From Marinosulfonomonas sp. (GTDB taxonomy: Bacteria > Pseudomonadota > Alphaproteobacteria > Rhodobacterales > Rhodobacteraceae): 49,067 bases of DNA. The stretch is taken from the NCBI GenBank assembly GCA_015488685.1, contig WFNH01000104.1, positions 1-49,067 on the forward strand. Direction: 5' to 3'. How positions within the stretch are numbered: the first letter of the stretch is position 1; each line of letters starts with the position of its first letter. This document shows, piece by piece, positions 33,791 to 42,852 of this stretch. The notes beneath the pieces were generated by a model. It saw only the letters and a program-made list of their open reading frames with translations. It ran no database searches and had not been told where the DNA came from. The translations under genes were made by a program, and so were the position numbers.

Positions 33791-33820
33791 TGGCCAGCGG
33801 GGTCTTATCCCCGCTGGCCA
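33791..33820 (-). terminator. Strong intercistronic hairpin between ugpB and ugpA
   Basis: Perfect 12-base arms (TGGCCAGCGGGG, CCCCGCTGGCCA) enclose a 6-base loop and are followed on the minus strand by TTTTC. It lies 9 bases after the ugpB stop and 28 bases before ugpA. It acts as a partial terminator or as a 3' stabiliser of the ugpB message, as is common after binding-protein genes. Confidence 0.85.
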
Positions 33821-33829
33821 CAGTATGGC

Positions 33830-35137
33830 TTATTTATATGTATCGTGGAAGCGGGCCAACAATGCGTTGCCGTCTTTCTCGATTGCGGCGAAAGCATCAT
33901 CTACCGAAGCTTTACCAGACAGTATATCCTCAAAGTTTTTATACATCACTTCGCGGATCTGCACATAGAAACCCAGACGATAACCTTTGGTCCATTCGCC
34001 GCTTTTCTGTGTCAACTGCAGAATGCCGATTTCGGCGTCCGGCGTGGAATCATAGTACCCGTCAGCCTTGGCCATTTCATAGGCAGCGTTGGTGATCGGA
34101 ACATAGCCGGTTTCACGGTGCCATAAATACTGAATCTCGGGCTTTGTCAGGAACTTAAGGAAATCGGCAACGCCTTTGTTTTCCTCTTCGCTTTTGCCTG
34201 CCATGGCAAACAGGGCCGCGCCGCCAATAAAGGTCGAGGTCGGCTCGTCCACAATGCTTTTCCAATAGGGCAGATAAGCCGCGCCAAATTTGAATTCAGC
34301 ACTTTTCGTCAAACCTCCAAAGGAACCCGACGATCCCAGCCACATCGCAACTTTCTGCTGCACGAATGCGTCCTGATTGTCACCCCAGCCGCGTCCATAG
34401 TAACCGTACCAGCCTTTATCCAGCCATTCCTTGACCTTGGTCCAGTGCATGCGCAGTTCAGGGTTGTTGTACAGGATTTTGACGTCGGTCGAATCATAGC
34501 CGTTATTGGCTGTCGCCAGTTGCAGGTTATGACGGCTCATGAAATTTTCGGCAAAAATCCACGGGCTGTGGCTTTGGGCAAGCGCCTGATATCCGGCATC
34601 CTTCAGCTTGGGTGCCATTGCCTCCATTTCTTCCCAGGTTGCGGGCGGCCCATCAAGGCCGACTTTGGCAAAAATGTCTTTGTTGTAATACAGCAGCGGT
34701 GTGGATGAATTGAACGGCATGCCGATCATCTTGCCATCGCTATCAGCATAGAAGTACCGAACGCCTTCGATATAGTCTGTGCTGTCAAAGCCACCGGCAT
34801 ATTTTTCCAGCAGATCGGCCACAGGAACAATCGCGCCTTTGGCATTGATGATGGTCGCAGCGCCAGCATCGAAAATCTGGATGATATTCGGCTGCTGCTT
34901 GGCGCGGAATGCGGCGATACCCGCTGTCATTGTGTCCTCATAACCGCCTTTATACGTCGGGACCAAAACATATTCGCTTTGCGAGGCATTGTACTTGGCA
35001 GCAATTTCCTCAACCACTTCGCCCAAATGACCACCCATTGCATGCCACCACTGGATTTCGACCTGCGCATAAGCAGCGCTGGCCATCAGCGACATGGATG
35101 TCACTGCGCCCACTGCAAGTTTCTTGAGTAATTTCAT
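33830..35137 (-). CDS. ugpB: Glycerol-3-phosphate-binding protein UgpB
   Basis: The product is a 435-residue periplasmic solute receptor. The signal peptide MKLLKKLAVGAVTSMSLMASAAYA is cleaved before Gln 25. The mature part starts VEIQWWHAMGGHLGEVVEEIAAKYNASQSEYVLVPTYKGGYEDTMTAGIAAFRAKQQPNIIQI, closely following E. coli UgpB, including the WH and YKG...Y segments at the ligand pocket. The ATG at 35137 has GGGAGAA about five bases upstream; an in-frame codon at 35161 would spoil the signal peptide. It is first gene of the operon, divergent from a LysR regulator. Substrate could extend to glycerophosphodiesters. Confidence 0.93.
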   Translation of the reverse strand: MKLLKKLAVGAVTSMSLMASAAYAQVEIQWWHAMGGHLGEVVEEIAAKYNASQSEYVLVPTYKGGYEDTMTAGIAAFRAKQQPNIIQIFDAGAATIINAKGAIVPVADLLEKYAGGFDSTDYIEGVRYFYADSDGKMIGMPFNSSTPLLYYNKDIFAKVGLDGPPATWEEMEAMAPKLKDAGYQALAQSHSPWIFAENFMSRHNLQLATANNGYDSTDVKILYNNPELRMHWTKVKEWLDKGWYGYYGRGWGDNQDAFVQQKVAMWLGSSGSFGGLTKSAEFKFGAAYLPYWKSIVDEPTSTFIGGAALFAMAGKSEEENKGVADFLKFLTKPEIQYLWHRETGYVPITNAAYEMAKADGYYDSTPDAEIGILQLTQKSGEWTKGYRLGFYVQIREVMYKNFEDILSGKASVDDAFAAIEKDGNALLARFHDTYK

Positions 35138-35316
35138 AGCATTCTCCCTAAATTGCGCCACGTTTCACATGACATATTCTTTACCTGCGAGTCGGTGACA
35201 GATTCATGACAATAGAAAAAGTATATTCCCCCATGATCCGTGGCTCCGATGAACCGCAAGATTAACAACATCGGAACATACCCAAAAAAATAATGCAAAC
35301 ACTATTTCAGGCTTCC

Positions 35317-35339
35317 AAATATAACAAAATGTTATATTT
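35317..35339. promoter_or_regulatory. Perfect dyad in the ugpB/LysR divergent promoter
   Basis: AAATATAAC and GTTATATTT are perfect 9-base arms around AAAAT. The site fits the T-N11-A type of LysR operator and lies 38 bases before the LysR start and 179 bases before ugpB, where an autoregulating LysR protein would bind. Confidence 0.65.
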
Positions 35340-35377
35340 AAGCGTCTAGTAATTTAATAACGGATCAAGGAAAAACC

Positions 35378-36295
35378 GTGTCTCTCAGCCTAAGACAGCT
35401 ACAGGCATTCAACTCGGTCGCCAGCCTCGGCAGCGTAACCGGCGCTGCGGCGCAATTGGACATTTCCCAACCTGCCGTCAGCCGCCTGTTGTCCAGTTTT
35501 GCCAGCTCGGTCGGGTTCACCCTGTTCACCCGTCACCACGGCCGGTTAGAACCCACACCCGAAGCCCGCTATCTGCTAACCGAAGTGCAGCAGGTGCTGG
35601 AAGGGCTGCAGCGCCTTGAAACCCTGAAACGCGATATTCCCGAACGCACCGCGGGCCACCTGCGTATCGCCTGCTTACCGGGGTTTGCCACCAGTCATCT
35701 GCCGCAGGTCCTGTCACAGTTTCTAGGCAACAAACCGGGCGTCACCGTCACCCTTGAACCGGATCGCCCCGAGCGAATTATCGAATGGATCATCGGGGAA
35801 CAATACGACTGCGGTATCACCGATGGGCGCCCCCGCCATCCCGCCACCGAAAGTAAAAGCTATCAGATTCGCACCGTCTGTATTTTTCCCAAGGGCCACC
35901 CACTGGGTCAGAAAGCCGAAATCTGGCCCGCAGATATTGCTGGCGAAAGTCTTATCCACACACGCCGCGACAGCGCCTTTTTCAAATCGCTGGAACAAGC
36001 CTTTTCCAGCCAGGGAATCAAGATACCAACTTGGATCGAAACCCGCCAGTTCACTGCGGCCTGCACTATTGTTTCCCAAGGCAATGGCGTCTCTGTAGTT
36101 AGCGAACTGGACGCCGAGCAGTTTCTGGACAAAAATGTCGAAATGCGCCCGTTCCGACCTGTGGTTCCACACACCTTGTCGGTGGTTAGGCCAATCACCA
36201 CGTCGCCATCCATCATCGCGCTAGAATTCATCGAGGCCTTTGTTGCAAGCATATTACCTTATGTAATATCCGAACAGGAATCACATACGATTTAA
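35378..36295 (+). CDS. LysR-family transcriptional regulator divergent from ugp
   Basis: The product is 305 residues. The N-terminal winged helix-turn-helix (about 3-60) reads SLRQLQAFNSVASLGSVTGAAAQLDISQPAVSRLLSSFASSVGFTLFTRHHGRLEPTPEA, and the rest is a two-lobed effector domain (about 90-295). The start is GTG with AAGGA eight bases upstream; no better ATG is near. Divergence from ugpB and the dyad between them suggest it controls glycerol-3-phosphate import, as LysR regulators often do for their divergent neighbours. The classical E. coli ugp genes are under PhoB instead; I see no clear Pho box here. The ligand is unknown. Confidence 0.93.
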   Translation: MSLSLRQLQAFNSVASLGSVTGAAAQLDISQPAVSRLLSSFASSVGFTLFTRHHGRLEPTPEARYLLTEVQQVLEGLQRLETLKRDIPERTAGHLRIACLPGFATSHLPQVLSQFLGNKPGVTVTLEPDRPERIIEWIIGEQYDCGITDGRPRHPATESKSYQIRTVCIFPKGHPLGQKAEIWPADIAGESLIHTRRDSAFFKSLEQAFSSQGIKIPTWIETRQFTAACTIVSQGNGVSVVSELDAEQFLDKNVEMRPFRPVVPHTLSVVRPITTSPSIIALEFIEAFVASILPYVISEQESHTI

Positions 36296-36322
36296 CGCCA
36301 GATATATCCCGAATTTATTTGC

Positions 36323-36398
36323 TGGTGCCGCATGAGGGACTTGAACCCCCGACCCATTACTTACGAAGCAATTGCTCTACCAGCTGAGCTAATGCGGC
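36323..36398 (-). tRNA. tRNA-Thr, anticodon CGU
   Basis: On the minus strand a 76-base cloverleaf folds: acceptor GCCGCAT with ATGCGGC, D arm GCTC/GAGC with loop AGCTGGTA, anticodon stem ATTGC/GTAAT (one G-T) with loop TTCGTAA, T arm GGGGG/CCCTC with TTCAAGT, discriminator A and an encoded CCA. Anticodon CGU reads ACG (Thr). It stands between LysR and hemY, both convergent or co-directional, as a single gene. Confidence 0.96.
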
Positions 36399-36439
36399 AT
36401 TGGCAGGGTTTTACCCAGCTTATCCAGAAAACGGTAGCC

Positions 36440-37960
36440 CTAATTTACAGGTTTTTCATCGCCGCCCAGCGCTACAACCTCACCATCGGCAACTACTTCG
36501 GGTTTTTCGGGGGCGGAATCGGTTTCGGGCAAGATTTCGGCTTCGACGACAGGCTCTTCAACAGGGTTTTCCACCTTGTCCTCAAGTGCACCAACGATCA
36601 GCGGCAGCATTTCGGTCGAGGAAGGCATCGCAACTTCGCCCTCGGAGGGAACTACCCAGCTAAGGGAATCGAAACTCTCGCAGTTGTGACACACCGGCGC
36701 CCACTCGCTGTGAACGCTGTGGCAATTGTCGCAAACCCATTGCGGCCCGCGCGACGCGGTCAGTGCCTTGGTCAGCCAGCCGCGCACAACTGTGTCGTCC
36801 GACCCTTCGCCGCGTTCGATCGCCGCCATTATGGTCAGTGACCGCGCGGTCGGGTCGGTTTCCACCAGATCGCCCAGCGCCTTGCGGGCGGCGGGGAAAT
36901 CCTTGGCGGCAATGTTCAGCTCGGCCAGCAGCATCCGCGTTTCGGGGTGGGCCGGCTTTAGCTTGGTCAATGCGCGAAACCGTTTCAACCGTGCCTCGGG
37001 CGTTTCATCCGGCGCAATCGCGGCAAAGGCGGCAGCCAGATCGGGGTGGGGGTTTGCCTCCCATGCCTTTTTGATCAACCGGGCGGCGGGGCGCAGTTTG
37101 CCCATTTCGGTATAAACCTTGGCGGCCATCACAGCGGCAGGCACCAGATCGGGCGACAGGCGGTTGGCTTCGATCGCGGCTTCGTTTGCCTTGGCGGTTT
37201 CGCCAGCCGCAAGCGCATTACGCGCCTCGGACAGCGCCAGAACCGCATCGCGGCGACGATGCACATCGCGCGGCAGGCTACCGTGCTTCAACTTGGCGCC
37301 CAAGGTTTTACGCGCGCCGCTCCAATCCTTTTTATTGGCTTGCAGACGCAACAGTGTATCCTGCGTTTCCTCGTGCTTTGGCTTGATCGCAAAAGCCTTC
37401 TCGGCCAACAGAAGGGCCGTTTCGGTATCCCCCTCGACCAGCTTTTGCTTCATGATCCCGCGCACCCCGACAAAACGGGTTTTGTCATCTTGCAACAGGC
37501 GCTTGTAAACCTCTTCCGCCTTGCGTTTGTCGCCGGTCATTTCGGCGGCCTGTGCGCTTAGCAGATTGGTTAGCTCGGGCTTGTTCAGATACTTCTCGGC
37601 CTTGGCCGCCTTGGCCATCGCCACCCGTCCTTCGCCGGAGGCCAGTGCCAGCATCCCTTCGGACAGGGCCTCGTATCCGCGTTTTTCGCGGTTGCGATCA
37701 AAATAGCGGGAAATCGCGGTTTCATCGCCGTTCAGAAACTTGAACGTGGCAATCAACAGGCCCATGACCTTTAGCAGCAACCAAACCCCGACCAGCAGTG
37801 CCACCGCCAACAGCACCATCATCAACGGACCAATAACAAATTCGGTATTGGCAACGGTAATCACCACGCTGGATCCGGTTTCCATCAGATAACCGGCACC
37901 AAAGGTTGCCCCCGCAATCGCGGCAACAAAAAGCAGAATTTTGATCAGAGACCAGAGCAT
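36440..37960 (-). CDS. hemY: HemY-like TPR membrane protein
   Basis: The product is 506 residues. Two N-terminal membrane helices (about 5-25 and 40-67) and the HemY_N motif FNGDETAISRYFDRNREKRGYEALSEGMLALASGEGRVAMAKAAKAEKYL are followed by TPR-like helices to about residue 390. A C-terminal zinc ribbon, WVCDNCHSVHSEWAPVCHNCESFDSLSW, has two CxxC pairs, and an acidic tail follows. The family sits next to hemD in proteobacteria and is linked to tetrapyrrole synthesis, but its action is unsettled. Here it follows the mitofilin-like gene and hemD in the same direction. Confidence 0.92.
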   Translation of the reverse strand: MLWSLIKILLFVAAIAGATFGAGYLMETGSSVVITVANTEFVIGPLMMVLLAVALLVGVWLLLKVMGLLIATFKFLNGDETAISRYFDRNREKRGYEALSEGMLALASGEGRVAMAKAAKAEKYLNKPELTNLLSAQAAEMTGDKRKAEEVYKRLLQDDKTRFVGVRGIMKQKLVEGDTETALLLAEKAFAIKPKHEETQDTLLRLQANKKDWSGARKTLGAKLKHGSLPRDVHRRRDAVLALSEARNALAAGETAKANEAAIEANRLSPDLVPAAVMAAKVYTEMGKLRPAARLIKKAWEANPHPDLAAAFAAIAPDETPEARLKRFRALTKLKPAHPETRMLLAELNIAAKDFPAARKALGDLVETDPTARSLTIMAAIERGEGSDDTVVRGWLTKALTASRGPQWVCDNCHSVHSEWAPVCHNCESFDSLSWVVPSEGEVAMPSSTEMLPLIVGALEDKVENPVEEPVVEAEILPETDSAPEKPEVVADGEVVALGGDEKPVN

Positions 37961-37969
37961 GTTATTTCC

Positions 37970-39166
37970 TTAGTTACCGTTTAAACCATCAGCCAGCGCG
38001 CGCACGGCCTCGACCGATTGCAAACGCGTTTCGGCCTGTTTTACCCAACCGGCCATCGCCGCCTGCCCTTCATCGGGCAGGGCACCAACCAGCGCAATCA
38101 CACCGGCAATATCACCTTTGCCCAGCGCGGCTTCGGCACGGGACAAAACGGCATCTGGATCATCCCCTTCGCGTGGCTCCAGTGACCGCGCACCGACCTG
38201 AGATCGGAAAAACGCGCCAATTTTGTCGCCTACACCATCACCCGTAGTTGCCTTGACCGATGCGGCCAGACCGGCCCGCGCGGCCTGTGGGTAGGTTTCC
38301 TGCAAATCCAGCAATGTCGGCACGCCGCCCTTGGCGGCGTCCTTTAGCACCGGCGGAACATCCACACCGGCAGCAGCCAAATTCGTGACTGTGGCCTCGA
38401 ACGCGCCGCCATTGTCCAGCGCCGATTGCAACTGTGCGACCGCCACTTTGATGGCTGTTGCTTTGGCTGTTTCCTCGGCGCTTTTTTCGGCCTTGGCCGC
38501 CTGTTGCGCCACGCCTTCGATCCGCGCCGTGGCCTCGGCTGCCAGTTTTTCAATATCTGCCTTCTGGGTTGCCAGCAGATCACGCATATTCTGCAATTCC
38601 CGCTCGTAGGCAGCGGCAGCTTCGCTTGTCATGCCGCCTTCTGCCACGGGGCGTTTTTCCAGCGTTGTCAGCCGGGCTTCTATATCCCCAAGCTTGTTGG
38701 TCAAATCAGCCAAAGCTGCAGAGAGTTCATTATCCTTGTCAGCGGTCGTCGAGGCCAATTCTGCAAATGCCGCGTTTGCATCTGCCTTTGCACCGGCAAC
38801 AGCATCCGGCAAATCGCCAACCTTCGCAGTCACATCTTTTAATGTGGATTGCTGGCTTTCCAGCGTCGCCTGAACCTTGGCCAGATTCTGTTCAACGTCG
38901 GAGGGGCGATTCATGAAATAAAAGCTTGCCGCGCCAAATCCGACTGCACCGGATAACACACCCCCTACCAGCATCGGTATAAAACCCGATTTTTGTTTGC
39001 CGTCGTTCGGGGTCCGTTCGGTATCTGCGGGTTTGTCCTCGACTTTATTCTTAGTCGGTTTCACGGGGTCTTTCAGGACCACGGCATCCTCGATCACATC
39101 TTCGGATTTGGCACCTTTTCCAGTCTTTGCACCCTTGGCGCGCACCGGTTTCTTTGCAGTAGCCAC
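37970..39166 (-). CDS. Mitofilin-like inner membrane protein (COG4223 type)
   Basis: The product is about 398 residues: a basic, Lys/Ala-rich cytoplasmic N-terminus, one membrane helix (about 63-83, MLVGGVLSGAVGFGAASFYF), a periplasmic coiled coil (about 90-250) and a C-terminal Mic60/mitofilin-like domain (LDLQETYPQAARAGLAASV, SRAEAALGKGDIAGVIALVGALPDEGQAAMAGWVKQAE). Alphaproteobacterial Mic60 homologues help shape membranes and contact the outer membrane. I chose the GTG at 39166 because AGGGGG lies eight bases upstream; an earlier start at 39199 has no ribosome site. It lies between hemD and hemY, the usual alphaproteobacterial order. Confidence 0.85.
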   Translation of the reverse strand: MATAKKPVRAKGAKTGKGAKSEDVIEDAVVLKDPVKPTKNKVEDKPADTERTPNDGKQKSGFIPMLVGGVLSGAVGFGAASFYFMNRPSDVEQNLAKVQATLESQQSTLKDVTAKVGDLPDAVAGAKADANAAFAELASTTADKDNELSAALADLTNKLGDIEARLTTLEKRPVAEGGMTSEAAAAYERELQNMRDLLATQKADIEKLAAEATARIEGVAQQAAKAEKSAEETAKATAIKVAVAQLQSALDNGGAFEATVTNLAAAGVDVPPVLKDAAKGGVPTLLDLQETYPQAARAGLAASVKATTGDGVGDKIGAFFRSQVGARSLEPREGDDPDAVLSRAEAALGKGDIAGVIALVGALPDEGQAAMAGWVKQAETRLQSVEAVRALADGLNGN

Positions 39167-39253
39167 GACGAAAACCCCCTCGAATCGCTTTGAAATCAAA
39201 TACCGTTTTACGGCACCAGCCTATCCGCGGATCAAGTGATCCTCAAGCGCAAC

Positions 39254-39937
39254 TCATGCGTCGATACGTCCCTGTATCGCTGCAATCATTCCCTTGGCAT
39301 CCGGTGTTGCGGAAACGGTGATATCGTCGAAAACAGACCCTGACAGGGCCTCTTTCACCGCTTCACTTATCACCACAACCCGAACATGCGCATTGATCCT
39401 GCCCACGTCGGCAACAAATAGCCTGGCCGTGCGAGGCGAGAAAAGGGGAAGAATCACAATGCTTTCACCCCCCAGCAATTTTGACGCCTGTTGGTTCAGT
39501 GGCTGGGCCACTTGGCGGTAGCCCACAACCTCGTCCAGCCGCAGACCTAGCGAGCGCAATTTGCCGGCCACATCCCCCCGCGCATGTTCCCCGCGAATAT
39601 GCAGAAGTGGCCCCTCTATCGCCCGATCCGTAATAAGGCGCACCAGATCATCCGCCGACCCTTTGGCCGAAACCGCGCGCATCCCTGCCGCGCGTGCAGC
39701 CTGCGCTGTCCTGTCGCCAACGCAATAGGCGGGCAAGGTGCAATCCGGACAGGCCCGCACCCCGTTTTCCGAGGTAAACACCAGCCCGCGATACCCCGTC
39801 AGGTCCACATCCAGTGGCTGCATTTCAATCCGCATCAATGGTGAAATCACCACCGGCACATCCCCCAACGCCTGCGCAAACCGTTCGGACTGTGCCTGCG
39901 GGCGGGTCAATAGAATAGTGGGGCGATTATCGGGCAT
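39254..39937 (-). CDS. hemD: Uroporphyrinogen-III synthase HemD
   Basis: The product is 227 residues and closes hydroxymethylbilane to uroporphyrinogen III in haem and chlorophyll synthesis. Features are [78 protein letters not shown] and the [13 protein letters not shown] region, spread as in other members of this weakly conserved family. The ATG at 39937 begins the conserved domain; a start at 40084 would run through the tsaD promoter. It is divergent from tsaD, 75 bases apart. Confidence 0.9.
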   Translation of the reverse strand: MPDNRPTILLTRPQAQSERFAQALGDVPVVISPLMRIEMQPLDVDLTGYRGLVFTSENGVRACPDCTLPAYCVGDRTAQAARAAGMRAVSAKGSADDLVRLITDRAIEGPLLHIRGEHARGDVAGKLRSLGLRLDEVVGYRQVAQPLNQQASKLLGGESIVILPLFSPRTARLFVADVGRINAHVRVVVISEAVKEALSGSVFDDITVSATPDAKGMIAAIQGRIDA

Positions 39938-40012
39938 AATTACCTGTCGGGATTGTCTGTTAGGCCCCTTCGGTGTTACCTGCCTATGATCCATATCGCA
40001 ACCGGCAGGGCC

Positions 40013-41110
40013 ATGACGCAAACACTTACCATCCTCGGACTTGAAAGCAGCTGTGACGATACCGCCGCCGCCGTGGTGCGGCAAACAACAGGCGAAGCGG
40101 CTGAAATATTGTCATCCGTTGTGGTCGGGCAGGTTGATTTGCACGCCAGTTTCGGCGGCGTTGTGCCCGAAATTGCCGCCCGTGCGCATGCGGAAAAGAT
40201 TGACCTGTGTGTTGAACAAGCCTTGCAAAAAGCGGCTCTAACACTGGCCGATATTGATGCAATTGCCGTTACCTCCGGCCCCGGCCTGATTGGCGGTGTG
40301 CTGTCCGGTGTAATGTGCGCCAAGGGGCTGTCCGCCGGTTCCGGCAAGCCGCTGATCGGGGTGAACCACCTTGCCGGCCACGCCCTGACCCCGCGCCTGA
40401 CAGACGGGGCCGCGTTCCCCTATCTGATGTTGCTGGTGTCCGGCGGTCATTGCCAGTTTCTGATCGCCAAGGGTGTGGATGACTTCACCCGCCTTGGCGG
40501 AACCATTGATGACGCCCCCGGTGAGGCGTTTGATAAAACCGCCAAATTGCTGGGCCTGCCCCAACCGGGCGGCCCTGCGGTTGAAGCCGAGGCGCGCAAC
40601 GGGGATGCCAAACGTTTCCCCCTGCCGCGTCCGCTGCTGGACCGGCCCGGTTGCGATATGTCCTTTTCCGGCCTAAAAACCGCCCTGCTGCGCACCCGTG
40701 ACAAGCTGGTCGCGGAACACGGCGGCTTGCGACAACAAGACCGCGCCGATCTGTGTGCCAGTTTCCAGACGGCTGTTTCCGATGTTCTGGCCGAAAAAAC
40801 CCGCCGTGCATTGGCGCTGTATCAGGAGCTGAACCCTGCACAGCCCACCTTGGCCGTGGCCGGCGGTGTTGCCGCAAATCAGCAGCTTCGCGCTGTGTTA
40901 GAGACTGTTTGCGCCGAAAATAATGTCACCTTCACCGCACCACCGCTGGCGCTTTGCACCGACAACGCCGCGATGATTGCCTGGGCGGGGCTAGAGCAAT
41001 TCCGCGCAGGTCATCGCGATGATCTGACCCTATCCGCCCGCCCCCGCTGGCCCCTTGACCAAACCAGCCCCGCCATGTTGGGATCAGGCAAGAAAGGGGC
41101 AAAAGCATGA
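40013..41110 (+). CDS. tsaD: tRNA N6-adenosine threonylcarbamoyltransferase TsaD
   Basis: The product is 365 residues. It transfers the threonylcarbamoyl group to A37 of ANN-decoding tRNAs, with TsaB and TsaE. The family opening [15 protein letters not shown] and the metal-binding HLAGH (His 119 and His 123) are intact, and [32 protein letters not shown] and [18 protein letters not shown] follow in order. The ATG at 40013 is preceded by GGCAGGG; in-frame earlier starts (39953, 39986) precede the conserved region. The stop overlaps gpsA by four bases (ATGA). Confidence 0.97.
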   Translation: MTQTLTILGLESSCDDTAAAVVRQTTGEAAEILSSVVVGQVDLHASFGGVVPEIAARAHAEKIDLCVEQALQKAALTLADIDAIAVTSGPGLIGGVLSGVMCAKGLSAGSGKPLIGVNHLAGHALTPRLTDGAAFPYLMLLVSGGHCQFLIAKGVDDFTRLGGTIDDAPGEAFDKTAKLLGLPQPGGPAVEAEARNGDAKRFPLPRPLLDRPGCDMSFSGLKTALLRTRDKLVAEHGGLRQQDRADLCASFQTAVSDVLAEKTRRALALYQELNPAQPTLAVAGGVAANQQLRAVLETVCAENNVTFTAPPLALCTDNAAMIAWAGLEQFRAGHRDDLTLSARPRWPLDQTSPAMLGSGKKGAKA

Positions 41111-42072
41111 GCATTTCCGTCCTTGGCGCAGGGGCCTTTGGCACCGCACTGGCGATTTCACTGGCGCGGAATGGTCAACCCGTCACCCTGTGGGCGCGGG
41201 ATGCAGACCATGCGAAAGCGATGCAAACGGACCGCGAAAACAGTAAACGCCTGTCCGGCCACCGCTTCCCCGATTCCCTGACCGTCACCGCCGACATTCA
41301 GACCGCCACGCAAGCCAAAACCCTGCTGCTGGCCACACCGATGCAGCAATTGGCCCGTTTCACCACCGAACACGCTGATCTACTGGCCAACCACCCGCTT
41401 GTCGCCTGTTGCAAAGGGGTCGATCTGGAAACCGGCCTTGGCCCCGTTGCCACGCTGGCGCAAATCTGCCCCAGTGCGACCCCCGCCATCCTGACCGGCC
41501 CCAGCTTTGCCCGTGACATCGCCCGTGGCCTGCCCACCGCCCTGACACTGGCCTGTGCGGAGGACGAAATCGGTGTATCCCTGCAATCCCAACTGTCCAC
41601 CGAAAACCTGCGCCTGTACCGCACCACCGACACCACCGGTGCCGAACTGGGCGGAGCATTGAAGAACGTGGTCGCCATTGCCTGTGGGGCCGCAATGGGC
41701 GCCGGGTTGGGCGAAAGCGCGCGCGCCGCCGTGATGACGCGCGGCTATGCGGAAATGCAACGGCTGGCACAAGACATGGGCGCCAAGGCGCAAACGCTGT
41801 CCGGCCTGTCGGGGTTTGGGGATTTAACGCTGACTTGCACGTCCGAGCAGTCGCGAAACTATTCCTACGGGCTGGCCTTGGGGCAGGGTAAACCCTTTGA
41901 TCCGAATATCACGGTTGAGGGGGCGAAAACAGCGTTAGCAGTCTCTAACCTTGCCAAAATCCGAAATATTGAAATGCCGATCACTGCGGTGATTGCCGCT
42001 GTTCTGACTGAAAAAACCACCATCCAGAAGGCGATGGAAGCCCTGCTTTCCCGCCCGTTGAAAAAGGAGTGA
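41107..42072 (+). CDS. gpsA: NAD(P)H-dependent glycerol-3-phosphate dehydrogenase GpsA
   Basis: The product is 321 residues and reduces dihydroxyacetone phosphate to sn-glycerol-3-phosphate for phospholipids. The N-terminal Rossmann motif [10 protein letters not shown] (7-16), the [15 protein letters not shown] segment, the catalytic Lys in [11 protein letters not shown] (Lys 186) and the [26 protein letters not shown] region are all intact. It is translationally coupled to tsaD. It makes inside the cell the same compound that the ugp importer 6 kb away takes up. Confidence 0.97.
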   Translation: MSISVLGAGAFGTALAISLARNGQPVTLWARDADHAKAMQTDRENSKRLSGHRFPDSLTVTADIQTATQAKTLLLATPMQQLARFTTEHADLLANHPLVACCKGVDLETGLGPVATLAQICPSATPAILTGPSFARDIARGLPTALTLACAEDEIGVSLQSQLSTENLRLYRTTDTTGAELGGALKNVVAIACGAAMGAGLGESARAAVMTRGYAEMQRLAQDMGAKAQTLSGLSGFGDLTLTCTSEQSRNYSYGLALGQGKPFDPNITVEGAKTALAVSNLAKIRNIEMPITAVIAAVLTEKTTIQKAMEALLSRPLKKE

Positions 42073-42076
42073 CCTT

Positions 42077-42349
42077 ATGCAAGTTTGCCTGATCGCCATC
42101 GACAAACCCGACGCCCTGCAAATCCGTATGGACAACCGCGAGGCGCACCTTTCCTATGTCGCGGAAACCGGCGTGGTGGACCTTGCTGGCCCGTTTCTGG
42201 ATAAGGATGGCAATATGTGCGGATCATTGTTGATCCTGAATGTCGGCAATATGTCCGAGGCCGAAACCTGGGCCGAAAATGACCCCTACGCCAAGGCAGG
42301 GTTGTTTGACTCCACAACCCTGCGCGAATGGAAAAAGGTGATTGGCTGA
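42077..42349 (+). CDS. YciI family protein
   Basis: The product is a 90-residue ferredoxin-like alpha/beta protein: VCLIAIDKPDALQIRMDNREAHLSYV, with the family His, then GPFLDKDGNMCGSLLILNVGNMSEAETWAENDPYAKAGLFDS. Members bind small ligands or act as muconolactone isomerase-like dimers; the substrate here is unknown. It lies four bases after gpsA, and its stop overlaps the EVE gene start (TGATG), so it belongs to the tsaD operon. Confidence 0.92.
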   Translation: MQVCLIAIDKPDALQIRMDNREAHLSYVAETGVVDLAGPFLDKDGNMCGSLLILNVGNMSEAETWAENDPYAKAGLFDSTTLREWKKVIG

Positions 42350-42771
42350 TGGCATACTGGTTGTTCAAATCCGAAGCCTCGACCTGGAGCTGGGAAGACC
42401 AGTTAGCCAAAGGCGAGGAGGGCGAGGAGTGGGATGGCGTGCGCAATTATCAAGCGCGCAATTTTATGCGGCAAATGCAGGTTGGGGATTTGGGATTTTT
42501 CTACCTGTCACAAAAGGACAAAATGATCGTCGGCATTGTCGAGGTAATTGCAGAGGCCCATCAGGACAGCACAACGGATGATCCCCGCTGGGAATGTGTG
42601 GATATTAAAGCCGTAGAATCCCTGCCAAACCCCGTCACCTTGCAAATGTGCAAGGATGATCCGCGACTGGCCGATATGGTGTTGGTCAAGAATTCCCGCC
42701 TGTCTGTTCAGCCGGTCACACCCGAAGAATGGCGCATAGTTTGCGATCTGGGTGGTCTGGACCCGAAATAG
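42349..42771 (+). CDS. EVE domain protein
   Basis: The product is 140 residues. YWLFKSEASTWSWEDQL, GVRNYQARNFMRQMQVGDLGFFYLSQKDKMIVGIVEV and WECVDIKAVESLPNPVTL are the conserved segments of the EVE fold, a PUA/YTH relative that binds modified bases. Bacterial members of this thymocyte nuclear protein 1-like group occur in genomes with or without modification systems; here it sits in a housekeeping operon with tsaD, a tRNA modification gene, which may be functionally relevant. An in-frame start seven codons earlier lies inside the YciI gene. Confidence 0.93.
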   Translation: MAYWLFKSEASTWSWEDQLAKGEEGEEWDGVRNYQARNFMRQMQVGDLGFFYLSQKDKMIVGIVEVIAEAHQDSTTDDPRWECVDIKAVESLPNPVTLQMCKDDPRLADMVLVKNSRLSVQPVTPEEWRIVCDLGGLDPK

Positions 42772-42852
42772 AATCAACACAACGGATTTGCCAAATTCCC
42801 ATATTCATGTATTCTAATTTATTACTGCCAACAGGATATCTGGAGAATTACA

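Noticed and set aside
36440-37960. HemY as protoporphyrinogen oxidase (the Bacillus HemY)
   Set aside because: This protein is the unrelated proteobacterial HemY: membrane helices, TPR repeats and a zinc ribbon, with no FAD-binding motif.
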